This document shows positions 1 through 11,300 of a stretch of DNA of 20,205 nucleotides, piece after piece (within the stretch, counting starts at the first letter, position 1; every line of letters starts with the position of its first letter). Both the position numbers and the translations under genes were made by a program. The DNA comes from Halocafeteria seosinensis (Eukaryota; Sar; Bigyra; Bicosoecida). The stretch covers positions 1 through 20,205 of the forward strand of contig LVLI01001207.1 in assembly GCA_001687465.1 (NCBI GenBank), written 5' to 3'. Below the pieces are notes generated by a model. It was not told the origin of the DNA, made no database searches, and saw only the letters and a list, made by a program, of their open reading frames with translations.

Positions 1-474
1 GTACTATTATTGATATACAATCCCTACTGAGTGGTTTATTAAAGGGCTCCAAAGATAAGCACTGCGTAGCCCAGCCTCCAACCAGCCCATGGCGGAAGGT
101 AAGCTAGCCTGGCCCAGCCCCCCTTGGCCTCCCCCACCTGTGGCGGAAGATTTGCTTCAAATTACACGCTTCGCTAAGGGTCCAATATTTGTTCGTCGCC
201 TGTCAACTTGTGTCAAGTACAAGGACTGACACAACTTCAAGAAGTATAGAATCTACTATAGACAGTGCTATTAGACACGATATTAACGTTAAGACAAGAC
301 TGCAAAACCAATACGTATATCGTGTTGTCATTAGCGTTTTACTTGTATACGTCAGGGTGCGCTCCAGTGTTAGTAGCTATCGCATCGACAGCCTCATTGC
401 TTTCCTGCCGTGCATGAATGCGAAATAGAAGGTGCACAGACGTGAATTACGGCCCATAGATACACTAGAGGACG
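1..474. other. 5' flank of the DnaJ gene; no gene seen
   Basis: No convincing coding sequence. The stretch contains a pyrimidine-rich tract around 110-140 and two copies of GGCGGAAG (91-98 and 142-149), 51 nt apart. The longest open frame (189-428) has no ATG at its start and no recognisable composition or motif. The region most likely holds the promoter and 5' leader of the DnaJ gene that starts at 475, and possibly the end of a gene outside the window. Confidence 0.4.
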
Positions 475-2109
475 ATGCTTCCAATCCAGAAAGGAGTATC
501 AAGGGCGTCTTCCGTTTCTGGCGTTTCAGCTCTCGTCAGAACATCCAAGAGGACTTGGACTTCCGGAGGAACTCGTCGACCTCTATTGACGTTTCCGGGG
601 CACCATGGACGAGGCTTACGGCCGTCAGCGCCTACATCGAGTTCAATTTTGAAAATTCGAGCTGTTCTAGGAGCTACTTCGATGACCAGATCTCATCCTC
701 AACAACAAGTGCTAGGATTCCACAGTTCCTCGAGCGCGATGTCAGCGGCAGCGGCGGCGGGCAAGAAAGACTATTATGAAGTTCTCGGACTCGATCGCAA
801 TGTTTCGAAAGACGATATCAAGAAAGCTTACTTTAAATTGGCTAAGAAATATCATCCTGACATTAACAAGGATGATCCGAAAGCTGGGGAAAAGTTCAGC
901 GAGATTCAGAATGCGTATGAAGTCTTAACAGATGATGGAAAGAGGCAGGCGTATGATCAGTTTGGTTCAGAAGGAGTGGATATGCACGAGCAGGGATATG
1001 ATCCCAACAGTATGGGTGGTATGGGAGGCATGGGTGGCTTTGCAGGACAGGGCGGTATGGGAGGTTTCGGAGGTCTTGATCCTGAAGACATTATCAGCCA
1101 GTTTTTCGGAGGCGGCGGAGGCATGCGAGGAGGTCGAAGGAAGTCGTGAGTGTCTTATATGCTTTTTCAACAGTGTGTATTTGCTCTGACAGTGATTATC
1201 GCTTGTGTTTGCAGAAACCGCCCACGGAGAGGTGCAGATTTGCAGGCGGAGATGACTGTATCCTTCATGGATGCGGTAAATGGGTGTACCAGAGAGCTAG
1301 ACGTCACGAAAAAGGCCCAATGTGGCACTTGCGATGGAACAGGCTCTGCTGATAAGAGCAAACCGTCTGTATGCTCCGTCTGCGGAGGCTCTGGGATGCA
1401 GACTATGCAGAACGGGTATTTCCAGGTGAGCACCACGTGTCGGGCATGCGGCGGCGAAGGGATGTCAATCCAGAACCCTTGCGGGACATGCCGTGGTAGT
1501 GGCGCTGTAGATGAAAAAGAGAGTGTAGAGGTCACTGTTCCACCAGGAGTAGACACTGGAGTTAATATGCGCCTCGCGGGGAAGGGTGACGCAGGAGAAA
1601 GAGGAGGCCCTAGTGGACATCTGTTTGTCAAAATCCGAGTCAAGCCTGATCCTTTCTTTGAACGCGAAGGGGCGGACGTACACGTGAATGTCCCGATTTC
1701 TGTTAGTCAAGCTATTCTAGGGAGTACCATGTCTGTGCCTACTGTTAAAGGAGAGGTGGAACTGAAAATACCTCCTGGGTCACAGCCTAACGATAGACTG
1801 GTCCTTCGTGGTAGAGGGATTCGCATGCTAAATACCCATAGCTATGGGAATCAGTATGTGCATCTAAAAGTCCAAATTCCTAAATCCCTGAGCAATCGGC
1901 AAAGAGAATTGGTTGAAGAATTTGCGGCGGAAGAGGACGACAACCAGAGAGAGAGTATGTGCCGGTGGTCAATGGGTATTCGGTTTCAACACGCAATCTC
2001 AACATATTGCCTCGTTTCATTCTCTATTATTGCAGATCCTAAGTTTAGCTTCTTAAGGGAGACGTTGCACCGAATGAGAAATATGTGGAGTCAGAGTTCT
2101 TGTCAGTAG
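475..2109 (+). CDS. Mitochondrial-type DnaJ (Hsp40, type I), 3 exons, about 494 aa
   Basis: Co-chaperone that stimulates the ATPase of a mitochondrial Hsp70. Exons 475-1145, 1215-1954 and 2036-2109; introns 1146-1214 (GTGAGT...GCAG) and 1955-2035 (GTATGT...GCAG). Residues 1-90 are rich in Arg/Ser with almost no acidic residues and end in GFHSSSS, a typical mitochondrial presequence. The J-domain is about 98-163 with HPD at 127-129. A Gly/Met-rich linker follows (about 175-220). The zinc centre has four intact CxxCxGxG repeats at Cys 260/263, 277/280, 299/302 and 313/316. The two C-terminal substrate-binding domains follow, including the KGDAGERGG and [15 protein letters not shown] segments. 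Exon 1 to exon 2 joins as [14 protein letters not shown], restoring the usual RGADL segment. The family resembles DNAJA3/Mdj1. The ATG at 475 is the first one giving a full presequence. The last intron is 81 nt and lacks a stop, so a retained form is also open. It converges on the E2 gene with 94 bp between stops. Confidence 0.92.
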
Positions 2110-2203
2110 TTACGGGAAATTGCCTTGAGAGATATTGGCGCCGGCTAAGTTGATAACAGAAGACGCAGTCACATAATTCCCAATGGCGGTAGAATTTGAC
2201 TTC

Positions 2204-3930
2204 TTATTTCATGTCGCCGAGCATAGTCAGAGGCGATTCCAAAGACTGTTTCCACAAGTTGGAGAATCTAGCCATTGTGGCGCCGTCCACCACACGGTGG
2301 TCTGCTGACCACGATATTTTCATAAGGTGCTCGGGTACAACGTCGTTACCTGCGCCATTGTTGCTAAATCTAGGAAGCCGTTGTACTTTGCCAATGGCTC
2401 CTATGGCTACTTGAGGCATCATCAGCACAGGGGCTGCATATGTGCCTCCTATAACACCTATGTTAGAGAGAGAGAATGTCCCGTTGTTTAGGTCCGGTTC
2501 AGTCAGCCTACCTTCTTGGGCTAATTGTTGTAAACGAAGTAACTCTTGGGCAATTTCAAATACACTTCGCTCTTGACAGTGCTTAACATTGGGTACGATC
2601 AATCCTCTAGGACTGTCAATTGCCACACCAATGTTATGGGACCCCTTAATTGTTAACTCGGAACAGTCCGAATTAACATGCGCATTGAGCTGAGGAAATT
2701 GCCTTAGCGCTAGGGACGTTGCTTTGATCATGAGTGGCATATAGCTCATTTTCAGGCCCCTTTCCTCAGCGATTGGTTTCAGGTAACGTCGTAGTTCCAT
2801 GAGCTCGTCCATTCTTACCTCGTCATCATAGCCGAAGTGGGGTACTTGCCATGCCTGGTTCATACTCTTCACCATTGCTCGGTGGATTCCACGGATAGGT
2901 TGAGTGACATCCTCCGGGATACCACTGGGTACGCCGACGGGAGATGCTTCGGGCCTCGATTCTTCTTTGGGGACGGCCGGTTGCGCTCCCTCAAGGTATG
3001 CTATGACATCACCTTTGAGGACACGTCCGTCTTTTCCTGTGCCATGCACTTTGGACAAGTTAACGTTGTTTTCTCTGGCTATACGTCTCACAGCAGGTGT
3101 GGCTAGCACTTTTCCACTCGCATCCTTTTCCGTGGGAACAGCAGACCCCGCATCTTGAGAAGGTGGCTCAGTCGGTTCGCTGCTTGGCGGAAATTGCTGC
3201 TCCTGCTTTGATCCCTGTCCTTCTTCTTTCGCTCCCGATGTGCTCTCCGCCGGTGCATCCTCGTCATCTACTTCGATGTCCAAGAGTGCCTTCCCTGTCG
3301 GCGCAACATCTCCTGCGTTATAGTGAACAGCCTTAATTGTCCCATCAAATCGCGAAGTAATTTCGACCGTTGCTTTATCACTTTGCACTTCCAGCAGCTT
3401 ATCAAACTGTTCAACCTGATCACCAGGACCCACAAACCACTGAATAATCTCGACTTCGGCAATTCCTTCTCCAATATCCGGAAGGTTAAACGGTATGACC
3501 TTGCCCGCCGAACTTGGCGAAGCGTGGAATTCACTCCAGGCCCCGGGAGTCCGGAACGTCCAGTCTACGTATCCACTCTGCATCAACCACAGCGCAATGT
3601 TCGAAGTTTGTCAAGAAGTCTTTATGCACGGAATGGTTTTGCTTGGCCATGAATATGCCAATGAACTGACCACTCTGTTCCTAGCCTCTTCGGACCTCCC
3701 TTTGACACCTTTTTTGGGATTTTCCCCTCCAAAATGCACCGTACTACTCAGTTGTGTATGTTGGGAGTCATACAACGCACGAATACCAAATTACCGGTAA
3801 AACATACCTTGTGAGAGGAACATAATGTCTTGTCCCTTGGAACCGTGGTATAGTAGTTATGCAGCGCGCTCAGGGCTCCGCGAGCACGGTGGCGGAAGGA
3901 GGACACCACAGCACGGCGTAAGGCCAACAT
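2204..3930 (-). CDS. DBT: Branched-chain 2-oxoacid dehydrogenase E2 (dihydrolipoyl transacylase), 2 exons, about 498 aa
   Basis: Core subunit of the mitochondrial BCKDH complex. It moves branched acyl groups from E1 through its lipoyl arm to CoA in Leu/Ile/Val breakdown. Exon 1 is 3930-3808, the intron 3807-3578 (GTATGT...TGCAG, 230 nt), exon 2 3577-2204; the junction is phase 0 and joins CSSHK to SGYVDW. Exon 1 gives an Arg-rich presequence beginning MLALRRAVVSSFRHRARG. The lipoyl domain is about 68-150 with lipoyl-Lys 109 in VQSDKATVE. A Pro/Glu/Ser linker follows, then the E1/E3-binding domain (about 197-238) and the catalytic domain ending with SADHRVVDG (His 468, Asp 472). The segments VPHFGYDDEV, NIGVAIDSPRGLIVPNVK and SNLWKQSLESP point to the branched-chain rather than the pyruvate or oxoglutarate enzyme. 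An in-frame ATG at 3960 would add ten residues but starts less like a presequence. The ATG at 3583 alone would lack the targeting peptide. Confidence 0.93.
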
Positions 3931-4436
3931 AATATCAACACCAGACCACAAGTACGACACAAATTACGGTCTCTCTTCTCTTGTGCTACGCACACTCCAT
4001 GTCTCCCCTGAAACTTGTTCTCAACCACATGTATCTGCTTCACTATGTACCTCCCTGTCCGAAAGAAACAATTATTTCGTCGACCTCTCTGCCGGCACTG
4101 CCGCGCCGCGGCAGAGCGGCACGCACTTTAACACCCCTCACGGTATATACAACTGTACTACCAGGTACGGGAATCGAATGCGTTGCTCATGTTGAACTTT
4201 GGTATCTTTGGAAGTAGGAATCGTTGAACCAGGTTTACAGTGCCCCAGTGCCCAGCACCGAGATTGTAAGTGGCTTAAAGTGGGGTTGTTCGACGAAGTT
4301 GCACTGGAATTATTGGAATAAGATCATTATGCGTTCCCCAAGGGATTGTTTGGGTTTTGTTGGGGGAAACTGTTGTATGCGTGCATACATATATACAGCA
4401 TTGGGTTAAGGGTCAGATAACTTTGGAAGACAGCCC
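3931..4436. promoter_or_regulatory. Divergent promoter region between E2 (-) and CutA (+)
   Basis: About 506 bp separate the two start codons. No coding sequence is convincing here. TATATA occurs at 4390-4395, 42 nt before the CutA ATG, and again at 4144-4149. Just before the first is the inverted repeat GTATGC-GT-GCATAC (4375-4388). A GC-rich perfect palindrome lies at 4098-4114. TATA elements so near an ATG would imply a very short leader, so promoter assignment is inference only. Confidence 0.35.
4098..4114. repeat. 17-nt GC-rich palindrome CTGCCGCGcCGCGGCAG
   Basis: Two perfect 8-nt arms flank one central base, in the middle of the divergent E2/CutA spacer. The surrounding sequence is much less GC-rich. 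It could be a dimeric transcription-factor site or a small hairpin; the sequence alone does not decide. Confidence 0.5.
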
Positions 4437-5294
4437 ATGTTGGCAAGGGCAGATATTCGACTCGCAACCATTCTTGTAGTGGTTGTGGCTGCCATTGCGT
4501 GGATTACGGGAAGACTAGGAAACGACACGGGCCCACAATCTGCTGAGAATCCAGTTGAGACTGTAGGTGGGGTGCATGAGACTCTTCGTATAAGACAAGC
4601 AAATTGGAATTACCGTGTGAAGCTCGTGTCTTCATTGATTCTTTGTTTACATCCTACACGCAGGGCAGACGTACTCATTCAAGTGATATGGAGCGGTTGG
4701 CAATTGTATACGTAACTGGTTTGTTCCAAATGTTGCAACTTCCCTGCTTTGCGTTGCTTTACTTCCGTCTGGTTCTACTTTTTGGTAGCAGCGGGAGGGG
4801 CCCAACAAGCCCGAACCATAGCATCTTCCCTCCTACAAAAGAAACTGATTGCATGTGCGAACATAGTTCCAAGTGCGTTTAGATGGAGTGGGAAGTGTGT
4901 TTAGTGTATAACCTAGTATGCCACTGTCCGTGTTCGCAGCAGTAGAATCCCTTTTCGTATGGGAAGGAAAAGTCGAGAATGAGAACGAGAGTCTTATTGT
5001 GATGAAAACACGACAGAGTCTTGTGCAGGTGAGGTTCATCGCGACGAGAATCAATGGCGTCCAATTGCAGGGACTGGAAACACCTGCTACATTCTGCAGG
5101 AAATAACAACGGCTGTTAAGGAAGTCCATGAATACGATGTTCCTGTAAGAGTCCGTGTCTATGACTGTATCCGACGTCGAAGTAACATGTAGTATGTGTT
5201 AATGCAGGAGGTCATTTCTGCTCCTATTACTGATGGCTTGAAAGAATATACGGATTGGGTAATTAGTTCTACAAAGGAACCTGAACGGGCATAA
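4437..5294 (+). CDS. CUTA: CutA1-like protein with N-terminal membrane anchor, 6 exons, 160 aa
   Basis: CutA1 forms compact trimers linked to divalent-metal tolerance; in animals it is linked to acetylcholinesterase anchoring. Its biochemical role is unsettled. Exons 4437-4562, 4664-4718, 4792-4872, 4940-5028, 5100-5144 and 5208-5294; introns of 101, 73, 67, 71 and 63 nt, all GT...AG with matching phases. Residues 9-25 (LATILVVVVAAIAWITG) form a single hydrophobic anchor or signal. The CutA fold follows from about residue 51: LAIVYVT, then QKKLIACANIVP, VESLFVWEGKVENENES, VMKTRQSL, HEYDVPEVISAPI and EYTDWV. These are the conserved CutA blocks in the right order and spacing. Residues lining the usual copper/metal site (the Cys in IACAN, the His in VHEYDVP) are present. 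No frame covers more than a fraction of the gene, so it is easily missed. It converges on RME-8 with 58 bp between stops. Confidence 0.88.
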
Positions 5295-5352
5295 CAGTTG
5301 TTACGTCCGCCAGCGTCGCGACTCTAAATACACATGTCACTACCGATCTCTA

Positions 5353-8300
5353 TTAGTCCTCGCCCATTAAGTCAGCGAACGGGTCGTGTGATACCTTCTT
5401 CTTGTTTTGACGGTCGGGTGTTTTCTTCGTTAGTCCAGCAAAAATGTCATCGGCACTTTCCTCTTTCTTGGAGTTCGATTGATGGGATTGGTGTCCAGCC
5501 TGTTCCCCTAGCAAATCTGCAAACGGATCAGCTAAGTCCGTGCTGGTGCCTTTCTGAGACGAGCCACCACCAAGCAAGTCGTCCGAATCTGCATGCTTCC
5601 CTTTACTCCTTTGGTGATTCCTCTTATGATGGTGAGCCCCTGTTGTCGCATGACTCGAACCGACCCCGGCGAAGATATCACTTGAGGAAGCGTTTCCGCT
5701 AAACTCACCAAAAACGTCCGCAGAGTTCGGTTGATGCCCCCCCGTCTTGCCGTGTGCAGCAACACTTCCAGAAGAAAATGGATCATTCAAGGGTGCATTG
5801 CCCTTACTGCTTTGCCTCGCGGTACTGGAGTTACCACCACTACCGGGGGCGTTCCCTGAGAAGGAATCATCTGTAGACTCTTTGGTGGTGTCGCCTAAGT
5901 CTGTACGCGCAGGAGCTGGTGGTTGGAACCCCCCAAACGACGGCGGAGGAGGAGCTGGGGCGGGAGCGGGTGGTTGAAAGCCCCCAAAAGTAGCAGTTGA
6001 GGCAGACGGAGCCTGTGAAGGGGGAGGAGGAGGTTCTTCTGTATCTGTTAGTAAAGCAGGTTGAGAATTGCCACCTTGAGCTCGGTTCTTAAGCAAGAGT
6101 GACGGTCCCTTCTCCACATCCGTCAGAAAGTAATCTTGGCTCTGGCTGTTCGTAATAAACAGATCGTGTTTTTGATGCTTGTACCGGTCCCAGGACGAAC
6201 TCTTAGTTTCAAGTTGCCGCGCTGCCTTCTCAGCATGTATAGAATCATTTTCGAGTAGTTTCAAAATTGCTATCGCGTGGACTTTGGTTCCAGACGGATC
6301 TTGCAGTTGACTAATATCCTCATTTTCTAACAAATTGATCAGGAACGTAACCGCATCACCAGACAACGCCTCTTTTGCAAACTCATGATATTCGCTGGAA
6401 TTGGCATCCGTTTCTATCAATTTGTGGATAGTTTCGAGAGTGAACGCTGCATCCTTCGGCAGGGGATCAAGCGTTCGAAATAGTAATGATATCACTTTGG
6501 TTCCTTGAAGTGCATGGACACATGTCTTATCCGATGCTACGACTTCCAGTAGGCGGATCGATTGAACACTCAAATTGTATCGGGCTTTGTTACCGATACT
6601 CTCTCGCAAGAAGTCGACGATCTTCGGCATATGCCCTAAAGCTGAGACATATTGCATCATGTTTTCCCGTACTCGTAGAAGGCAAACGATGGCATGAGTA
6701 ACTTGTGTCATGACATCTTCTCCGCGGACGATCAGAGCATTCTCCCCTTCACCCTGCAAGCGAGTACCGCCGGAGTTGTACTCAGCCAGTGCCTCTTCTC
6801 TTGCAGCTTTGGCAGCCTCTTCTTTCCTCCTGGCGTTCTCAGAGGTCATTCCACAAAGGTGGTTAGCTTCTTGAACAAAGCGTCGGAGACAAGCATCCAG
6901 GAACCCTTTAGGATCTCTTAGTGGGTATGTGGGCTCCTTCAGGAATATTCGCACGAAAATACCTCCAACCCGAAGCTCTCCCTCCGCTACGCTGTATTTG
7001 ACACGGAAATCATTCGGTAGCTTCCAGCCGACGGAGTCTTTTGATACTTTTTTGGCTGCGGCCGTTTTCTTTCGGTATGATTCAAGCCCCGAAGAGAGCT
7101 GCCCCAAGGCGACACGGAGTTCATGCCGACAGGTGATATCCCAAATCAACTCGGGAGTTTCGTGATCTCCATCGAACTTCTCCACAGCATCCCCTAACAC
7201 GGAAGAACCGCCGGCCCCTGCACTGGCTGCGCCCGTACCCGAGCCTGACGCTCCTACAGCGCTGCTGCTACCAGACGAAGTTGCATTACTCAAACTTTCT
7301 TTAATGGAAATTGCAAGAGCTTCGGGGACAAGCTGCTTCAAATTCATTAGGTTCTCAGGACCATGGTGTGAATCCGAGCACATGTGAGAAAGTAGTGCAC
7401 CGGCTTCTCGACGTGTTTGAATGTCAACGGTAACTTGTGCAGCCTGGGCTTCAGACACTCCTCCTTTCTTGCCCGGGGCTGCGCCTTTTGCAGTACCACC
7501 GGCGAATAGCATTAAGAGGTCAATGATAGCGCCGATACGGCCTAGCTCCTTCACAACACATCTATGAGCGCACAGGGTCCGCAAAATGGGACCAATTCCA
7601 TTTGGCTCTTGGGGAAGCTCCCGGATGAGTTGTGGAACGAGATGATGATGCACGATCGCTCGCGCACACGGTTCGTGTACGCTTATGGAAGATATTACTG
7701 ACAATGCTAGTTCCCTAATCGAAGCTGTGGCACTGGCTGCGGTAGATCGCGCACCTCCCGCCCCTGCCGATAACCCGGAACCTGCTGCCGAGGATTTTGC
7801 AAACTGTTGTGCGATTGCCTTTTGTTCTTCAGAATCAGATGCCGACTGGTTGCTCTTACTCAGAAGTTCGAACAAGGTTGGGAAATACTTTGCACTTTCC
7901 CCAGAAAGCTCATCTTCCACTCCGCTAAAATGCACCGTAGCCGCATGTAACGCTCGTAGACTCAGCCGCAAATGTTTCAACGCTGTTTCCTTAGGCAGAT
8001 CTGCCCATTCTTCGAACTTAAGTTCATCGTCCGAATCCCATTTCTCGCGAGGGAAAGGGGAGGGCTCCAATCCAGCGCAAAGGGGATTCAATGCTATAAA
8101 CTGGGAAAGTTCTCGCACGAGTCCAAAAGGGTTATCAATAGTCATATCAGGTTCCTGCACGAAAAACCGAACGTAGATATCACCGAGTCGTAGCTCATCC
8201 TGAAGACACTTGAATCGAAATTTCACAGCGTCCGCCAAGGACAAACTCCCCTGCTGATCCGCCGTGGAGGATTGGGAGCGACAAAACTTGAGTAGTTCAT

Positions 8301-11300
8301 CGCGCATTTGAGCATTCCACATAACAGTAGGGGACTCTTCGTGCGAATTAAGCGTAATCAGAAGCGCATCCGGTTGCGTCCGACCCAATCGTCGCGCTAA
8401 CGAAGGCGTTAAGAGCGCGTTCAAAGCCTCTTGACATTCCGTATTCTTAGGCGTTTGTAGGGCCTTGTCGAGCAACATACCCGCAAGTCTCCCTAACGCT
8501 CTGGCCGCTAGCTTGGCCTGCATATTTGCAGCTTTCTGGGCACCAAAGCTTTCTCCATCCTCCTCTTTTTCATCGTACGTCTGATCAAATCGGAATAATA
8601 AAGGCACCAGTTTGAATATAACCCCTGAGCGCACCAACGCATCTTGAAGAGCACTAGAAACACACATTCTCGAAATAGAATCTAATGCAAACTGCATAAC
8701 CTTGGGAGCGTGCTGATAACGAAGGCAAAGGGAAAGTTTATGAGGCCATGATGAGAGTGGGCCTGACAGTGCATTTTCAAGCCTCTCTCGCGAGGCTGTT
8801 AGCGTTGCTAAGCCGCTCATTGTATGTAGTATGTGCTCTAGACTTTCCAGTCCAGCCCGCTGTTCAAGTGAAGTCGTGCGGAGTTCTCTTTGTGATCCCA
8901 TCGTAGAACCCTTGACAACAATCTCGGTTCCTCCCATTCCGCTCCTCCCCTCTTCCGGCTCCGCATTCACATCAACCTCAGTCGTCAGTCTACTTATCAT
9001 GCGAAGCAATGTCTCCACTCCATCTTCTCGTACAAGCTCATCTGCGTTTCGAGGTGCAGCTTTACAAGTTAAGTAGACAGCCTCTGATGCTGCCGCAAAC
9101 GTCTGAGCTCTCTCCCCAACAGTGCTTTGCTCTGCACTGTTAAGTACCATTAGGAGTAATGGATAGCCTGCAAACTTGTATTCCCCTAATGTTTTCGTAT
9201 AACGCTTGAAGAGAATTACTTGTGTGCGAATAAAAAGATAAATTGCAAAATGGTCTGGTCCGCTTACTGCTTCCGGCCTCTTGGACGTCAACATTTCGTA
9301 AGCTTTTTGCACTTTCTCGAACGTTTCCCTACCAGACGGGTTCTTATCAGGATGATATTTCATAGCCATCTTCCTATACGCAGTCCGGATTGTCTTATCA
9401 TCGGCGTCTTCCGGGATTGCGAGAACTTCGTATGCGTCAAGACTGTCGCCCTGTTCCTCTTCACCCTTCTCTAGTTCCGCTTTCCACGAGTCTAGCACGG
9501 CGCGAAGCAATTCTACAGGGTTTCTGATCTTCCAGTCTGGGAACCGCTTTTCATCAGTTAGATTATTCAAGTAATAATTACAGCACCAATGTTCTCCGTT
9601 TAGTTCTTCGTAGACTACATTTGGAATAGGGCAGTAGTCATAAATAGTGGAGGGATTAGCTGACAATCGAGTCTGTAGATCTCCGAGATGCTGAGTCACC
9701 ATATCAACTAAATGACATCGCATCGAATAGCTCCAAATAACCTCTGGATTGTTGACGTTATCCAAAAAGTATTTAGTAAACTGCTCGTGGCCGTAATTTG
9801 CCAATACGCAAATCAGTGACTCAGGAAGCATTGGCCCCAAAATTGATCGCCGAGCCATGGTTGACTCCTTGCCGATCGTAGACGCCTCGTGATGAAAGCT
9901 TTGCTCTAGGTGAGTCTCTTCGAGAAGTTTGGCTAACGTTTTGAGATTGCTGCCGTTGTAGACCATGACGAAATAGAAAACACCTGTAAGGTAAAGTTTC
10001 ACCATCGCACGTGGATTGTGAGTGACAATCTCCGATATCAGCTGAGCAGCCTGCTCGACAAGCTTGGAATTGCCACATAACATGGCCTGGGCTATGTGAG
10101 GCAAACTCCTTGCACTCCCAAGGACACGCTTGGCACGAGGAACAGGACGCACGGGGTTTCCTTCTGTGTCTACGGATGGCCGAAGTTTAACAAGCGTAAG
10201 CAAAATTTCTGCACAATATATGCCACGTTCAGACGGAGATAGGACAGGTTCCCCTTCTGAAAGTACAAACCACATTAGCGGACGTAAGGAGTCCAGACGC
10301 ACCCATTCCCTCATCCCACGGGCCCAAACCATGGAGCTTGGCTTAAGAACATTCATCTGACCAATTGAACGCATTTCTTGAATCGAGTAGGGCCCTTTTT
10401 CTGGTTTTTCGCCCGGTTTCAAATCTTTAGGACTTGCGGTGTAGAACCAAATTTTCACGTTCTCAGAGGGGTCAAGAGTTTCTTGATTGTTATCATCCTC
10501 ACCTCCTTCCTGGCCAACCGATGAAGGAGCATCCCGAAGGAGAAGACCACCCCCTTTTTCCAGTGTTTTCGTTGTCCGTTTTTCGGGTGGTTCCATGTGG
10601 GCAGTAGAAAGCAAATCAACGAATAATTCTAGTGAATCTGAATTTAGCAACTTCTCAGAATTGAGAGGGTGAGTTGTGAGGACATCCACCAGCTGGATTA
10701 AGTTATCCCTCACAGAGTTGTTCATGGTCTGAGCCAGCGTCCATACCATATAGTCAGTGTCCTCGAATGGTCCAATTTTCTTATGCCATATCTTATATAC
10801 GCGGGTCATTCCCTTCAAACAAAGGCATTTGAGATTCGGAGCGGTCTCACGCAACGCGCGCTTGTAAAGACTGTCAAAGAATTTGACAGGGTCTCGGAGC
10901 GAGTGGACTGACGCCTCCCCTGATGACAAAAACAAACGCAGATACTGATCCCCCACTTTCAATTCTTGGGAAAGCGAAGGGTAGTCGACTTCAAATTCAG
11001 CATGGTTCCAGGCGAAACGGAGTTGAACTTTAAGGTTGTAACTGTTCTCTTTTTCCTCATCAGCTTTCCCCTCTTCATCGGTTTCTTCGCCCTCTTCACC
11101 GTCACCTTTCTCCTCATCGTCAACGGACGGTTTGCTAGACGGGCGTCGCTTGTCACCTTCCTTGGCACCTGCTCCATTGCCGCTTTGTTGGTGAGGCCGA
11201 GCACTCTTGCCACCAAGGTCAATTTCAGTCTCGATTTCTTTCAGTTCAGCTTCCAAAGCAGCCCGCAATTCTCCTCGAGTTTGCTGATTCCATATCAAGT

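Noticed and set aside
7-90. Short minus-strand ORF (28 codons) with a Kozak-like CCGCCATGG
   Set aside because: Too short, at the window edge, and with no neighbour exon to support it.
91-3898. GGCGGAAG as a recurrent promoter motif (91, 142, 3891)
   Set aside because: The third copy lies inside the coding part of E2 exon 1, and two copies alone do not establish a motif.
4437-5294. CutA as a degraded gene with stops and frameshifts
   Set aside because: Five ordinary introns explain every frame change and the CutA blocks keep family spacing.
7685-8176. 163-codon open frame antisense to RME-8, and similar ones at 10966-11364 and 13010-13456
   Set aside because: They are shadows of RME-8 coding sequence, with no recognisable domain or start context.
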